A DNA stretch of 64,000 nucleotides. Origin: Enchytraeus crypticus. Taxonomy: Eukaryota; Annelida; Clitellata; Enchytraeida; Enchytraeidae. The stretch lies in NCBI GenBank assembly GCA_905160935.1, contig CAJHZI010000535.1, forward strand, positions 482,001 to 546,000, read 5' to 3'. Shown one piece after another: positions 61,481 to 64,000 of the stretch. A program made the position numbers and the translations under genes. Below the pieces are notes generated by a model. It searched no databases. It saw only the letters and a program-made list of their open reading frames with translations, and was not told the origin of the DNA. Each line of letters begins with the position of its first letter. The stretch's first letter is position 1.

Positions 61481-61727
61481 TTACAATATTTTAATGTTAT
61501 TAGAATATTTAATTTACAACATCTCTGCTGCCGATGTTATAGCGCAACATCTGCACGTTCACTGTGTTGCTAGTAATTAATATTTTATTTAAAAATTTAA
61601 GAAATACAACTGTATAAAAGAAGAAATACAACAAAAAGACTCGCACAGGTGAGCAAAGATGTAAACATCTAAACTAGCGTAAAAACTGTCATGCACAGAC
61701 GTCTAAACGCTTACGAAGTTATACTGG

Positions 61728-61728
<1 letters not shown>

Positions 61729-61775
<47 letters not shown>
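61729..61775. repeat. (AAT)n microsatellite
   Basis: Uninterrupted ATA/AAT trinucleotide repeat. Confidence 0.95.
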
Positions 61776-61924
61776 CTTCAACAATTTCTATAGCGGTGTT
61801 ATGGCCGGTGCCCGGTCTTCGAGACCGCTATACAGGTTACTATTAATCCTTTCCATAGTTAATCATATCTTGCTAAATTGATAACGCCAATCGGCTGAAA
61901 GCTCCGATACAAGATTAACTGAAA

Positions 61925-61968
61925 AATTAAATAAAAGATTAAAGATTACTATAATCTTTTATTTAATT
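61925..61968. repeat. Short perfect inverted repeat
   Basis: AATTAAATAAAAGATTA (61925-61941) and its complement (61952-61968) around a 10-base loop. Confidence 0.8.
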
Positions 61969-62334
61969 GTATTAATTAAATACAAGATTAAATAAAACTG
62001 AAATGTACCGACAAGTTCATGCATGTTGTACACTCACACAGGATCACGTGCTACAAGAGTGTACATAATGAGATGTGTGTGCACACATACAGCAGTATAC
62101 AATACGACACAAGCAGACTACAACTGGTGCACAGAGTTTTATGTGTATAAAATACATTTTCATCGAATATCTAACACTTCGGCAGAGGTGATTAGTCCCA
62201 CAAGCACTTCATGCTCTACTTTAAGTAGGCCTAGATTTTCGGATTAACTTAGGTTTCCTTTTCCTTTTTCGATACACAAGGATTTTTAATGAATGACAAT
62301 CATTTTCATCGACTTACATTACATGTACACAAGA

Positions 62335-62475
62335 GTTACAGGAAGACCAAGACCTGGGATGTTGGATGATCTGATAAGAGATTCTTGTATACAGTTGTAA
62401 AGGAAGGCTGAGGATAGAATTGGTTGGAAGAGTTATATGCCATAGACCTGCCGTTAGGCAATGCACTACAAGAAG
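62335..62475 (+). mobile_element. LINE-like retrotransposon 3' remnant (family E)
   Basis: The best-preserved copy reads GRPRPGMLDDLIRDSC, a stop, then RKAEDRIGWKSY and another stop, the C-terminal signature of non-LTR reverse transcriptases. Multiple stops show decay. The minus-strand ORF here is a shadow. Confidence 0.55.
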
Positions 62476-63234
62476 AAGAAGAAAAAGAAGACATTACATT
62501 TAGCTCTCTGAAAATCTCCAATCAAACACCGCACATATCCACAGGCTGAATGATCTCTTGTCAGAATTTAGAGAAATTATATTTATTTAAAATTAAATAA
62601 ATTAGTTTATTATATCTACTTACCCTGATTACAAACGAACAAATTTACGTTTCTTTATAAAATGTAACCTAAAATACGAAACTGACTTGAACGAGACCCA
62701 ATATCAGCACGAAAACAGAATCCATAAACTAATATTCAGCAATAAGTGCGTTTGCCGCAACGAATTTGTATTGCGGTGGTTACAAGATAGAAAGGAAAGA
62801 TTTGAACATAACTGTTCTTTTTATTGTTAAGTTAGAGTTCGATACTGAATCTGTGACAGTCGAATTTCAGTCTTATTAATTATTATTACGTAGTAGCACA
62901 GCCAGCAGTATTATTCCTACTTTCAGAAAGTACGCCTAGTAGCCTGTACATACAAACCACAATACCTTTGGAATAATCTCTAAAGATAGCCGAATTCGAT
63001 TTAAACTATATGTAGATCTTATATGCTAAATAGATTTCTATAATAAATCGTCGTAAATATGAATATTGACAGACAAAAAAGAGGGGAGAAAACAGAAGAA
63101 ACAGAAGAGAAAATAGAGAAGAAAGCAGAAATGTAGCCATAAATCTATCAACAAAAATTTAATACAGACAAATCTACTACCAACAATTACAATAAATAGC
63201 ATAATAGTATAGTAGCCTAGTCCTCTTTCAGCCT
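62476..63234. other. Non-coding, nothing recognised
   Basis: AT-rich; no supported ORF. Confidence 0.5.
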
Positions 63235-63330
63235 ACGATGTAGGCCTGTGTAGTAAGCCTTGGAGGTAGGCTTGAGAGTTAGGCCTGTGAGTTAGACCAG
63301 TGAGTTACGCCTGTGAGTTAGGCCTCTTAT
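63235..63330. repeat. GTGAGTTAGGCCT tandem repeat
   Basis: Six or seven diverged copies of GTTAGGCCTGTGA-type units of ~15 bases. Confidence 0.75.
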
Positions 63331-64000
63331 TACAACTTATCGAATGTTCTAGAATACGTTCTCTTATTCTGGTGCAACTTCTTCATACCTGAAAAATCAA
63401 GCACATTTACTGGTTTAAATATTAACGAAGTGAGACCTATGAGTCACTTTCGCTGCCGATGAAATATTAGCAACATCAAAGTCTAAGCAAAACAAAAATC
63501 TAATCAGTAACTGGGTTGTACCAGAAAGAAACAACGTGTAATATGTGTACATAGATTTCGATAAGAAGAAAAATAGAAAATACAAGTAAACGAGTAAAAC
63601 TAAGTTTAACTCAAATTTCCGTATCACAAGACATGATGTCAGCTGAGATTTGAATCCATGGCATGGACTCCTGCCTCATGTTATGGTTTCCTGCCGCCTG
63701 TTTATGTAGCTTCATACAATATACATGTAAGTAACATACAACTAAAAGCAGAATACATATAGATAATAACAAAATTTTCTCTTCTCTTCATTTAATACAC
63801 TGTAATAGATTTCTTTCAAGTCATCAAAAGCCTTATAAAATATTTTAATTTGACTCATTAGAAATGCGCACAGAGCAGCAGCAATGATGTATAGAGTGAC
63901 CAAGCAGTCATCAAGATGCTCTGAATTTGTCAATTGTCAATAGACTAGAGTGATACAAATCTTCACGACTTCCTGAGCCAGTATAATTAGGGTAAGTTAA
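63331..64000. other. Non-coding, nothing recognised
   Basis: ORFs at 63415-63627 and 63742-63933 (-) have no recognisable domain. Confidence 0.45.

Overview
The window is animal genomic DNA, most likely from a marine invertebrate. It is AT-rich and gene-poor, with long (TA)n, (GA)n and (ATC)n microsatellites, several families of dispersed SINE-, LINE- and mariner-like repeats, and a few exons with ordinary GT-AG splice sites. The recurring octamer TAGGCCTA and the repeats give no firm species call.

The centrepiece is one nearly complete Polinton/Maverick (adintovirus-like) integrated virus at 38387-55287. It is 16.9 kb long, has 429-bp terminal inverted repeats that read as identical, and is flanked by the 6-bp target duplication AATATT. 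On the minus strand at the left it carries a protein-primed DNA polymerase B, split by one frameshift, with an embedded HNH domain. Rightward on the plus strand come a zinc-finger protein, a Cys-rich protein, an HTH protein (frameshifted tail), a coiled-coil protein and a tiny membrane protein. A phage-tail-fibre-like protein lies on the minus strand. The morphogenesis block follows: core protein, adenain-like protease, packaging ATPase, an AT-hook protein, penton, a small amphipathic protein, major capsid protein, a zinc-ribbon/phospholipase A2 protein and a chromodomain integrase. The right arm holds two accessory genes with host-style promoters (one with an intron) and a broken copy of the polymerase 3' end.

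Four observations go beyond a routine Polinton. (1) The integrase and the protease have no usable ATG before their conserved domains. Both lie in the -1 frame behind an upstream ORF, and both joins have a canonical slippery heptamer (A AAA AAC followed by a 6-nt spacer and a perfect 8-bp hairpin; A AAA AAG in an A9 run). This looks like retrovirus-style frameshifting that makes core-protease and PLA2-integrase fusions. (2) All 14 element genes that start with their own ATG have TAAAT at or just upstream of it, like a poxvirus late promoter; the two frameshift-expressed genes and the two accessory genes do not. (3) Each terminal repeat ends in a 189-bp palindrome. (4) Paired hairpins with compensatory base changes precede the penton and PLA2 genes.

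Right of the element is the 3' part of a host gene encoding a NIT-domain (nitrate/nitrite-sensor-like) membrane protein, with exons at 55496-55586 and 56398-57551. The element may therefore sit in an intron or the 5' flank of that gene. Another well-bounded candidate exon lies at 35974-36064. The rest, 1-38000 and 57600-64000, is repeats and non-coding DNA.
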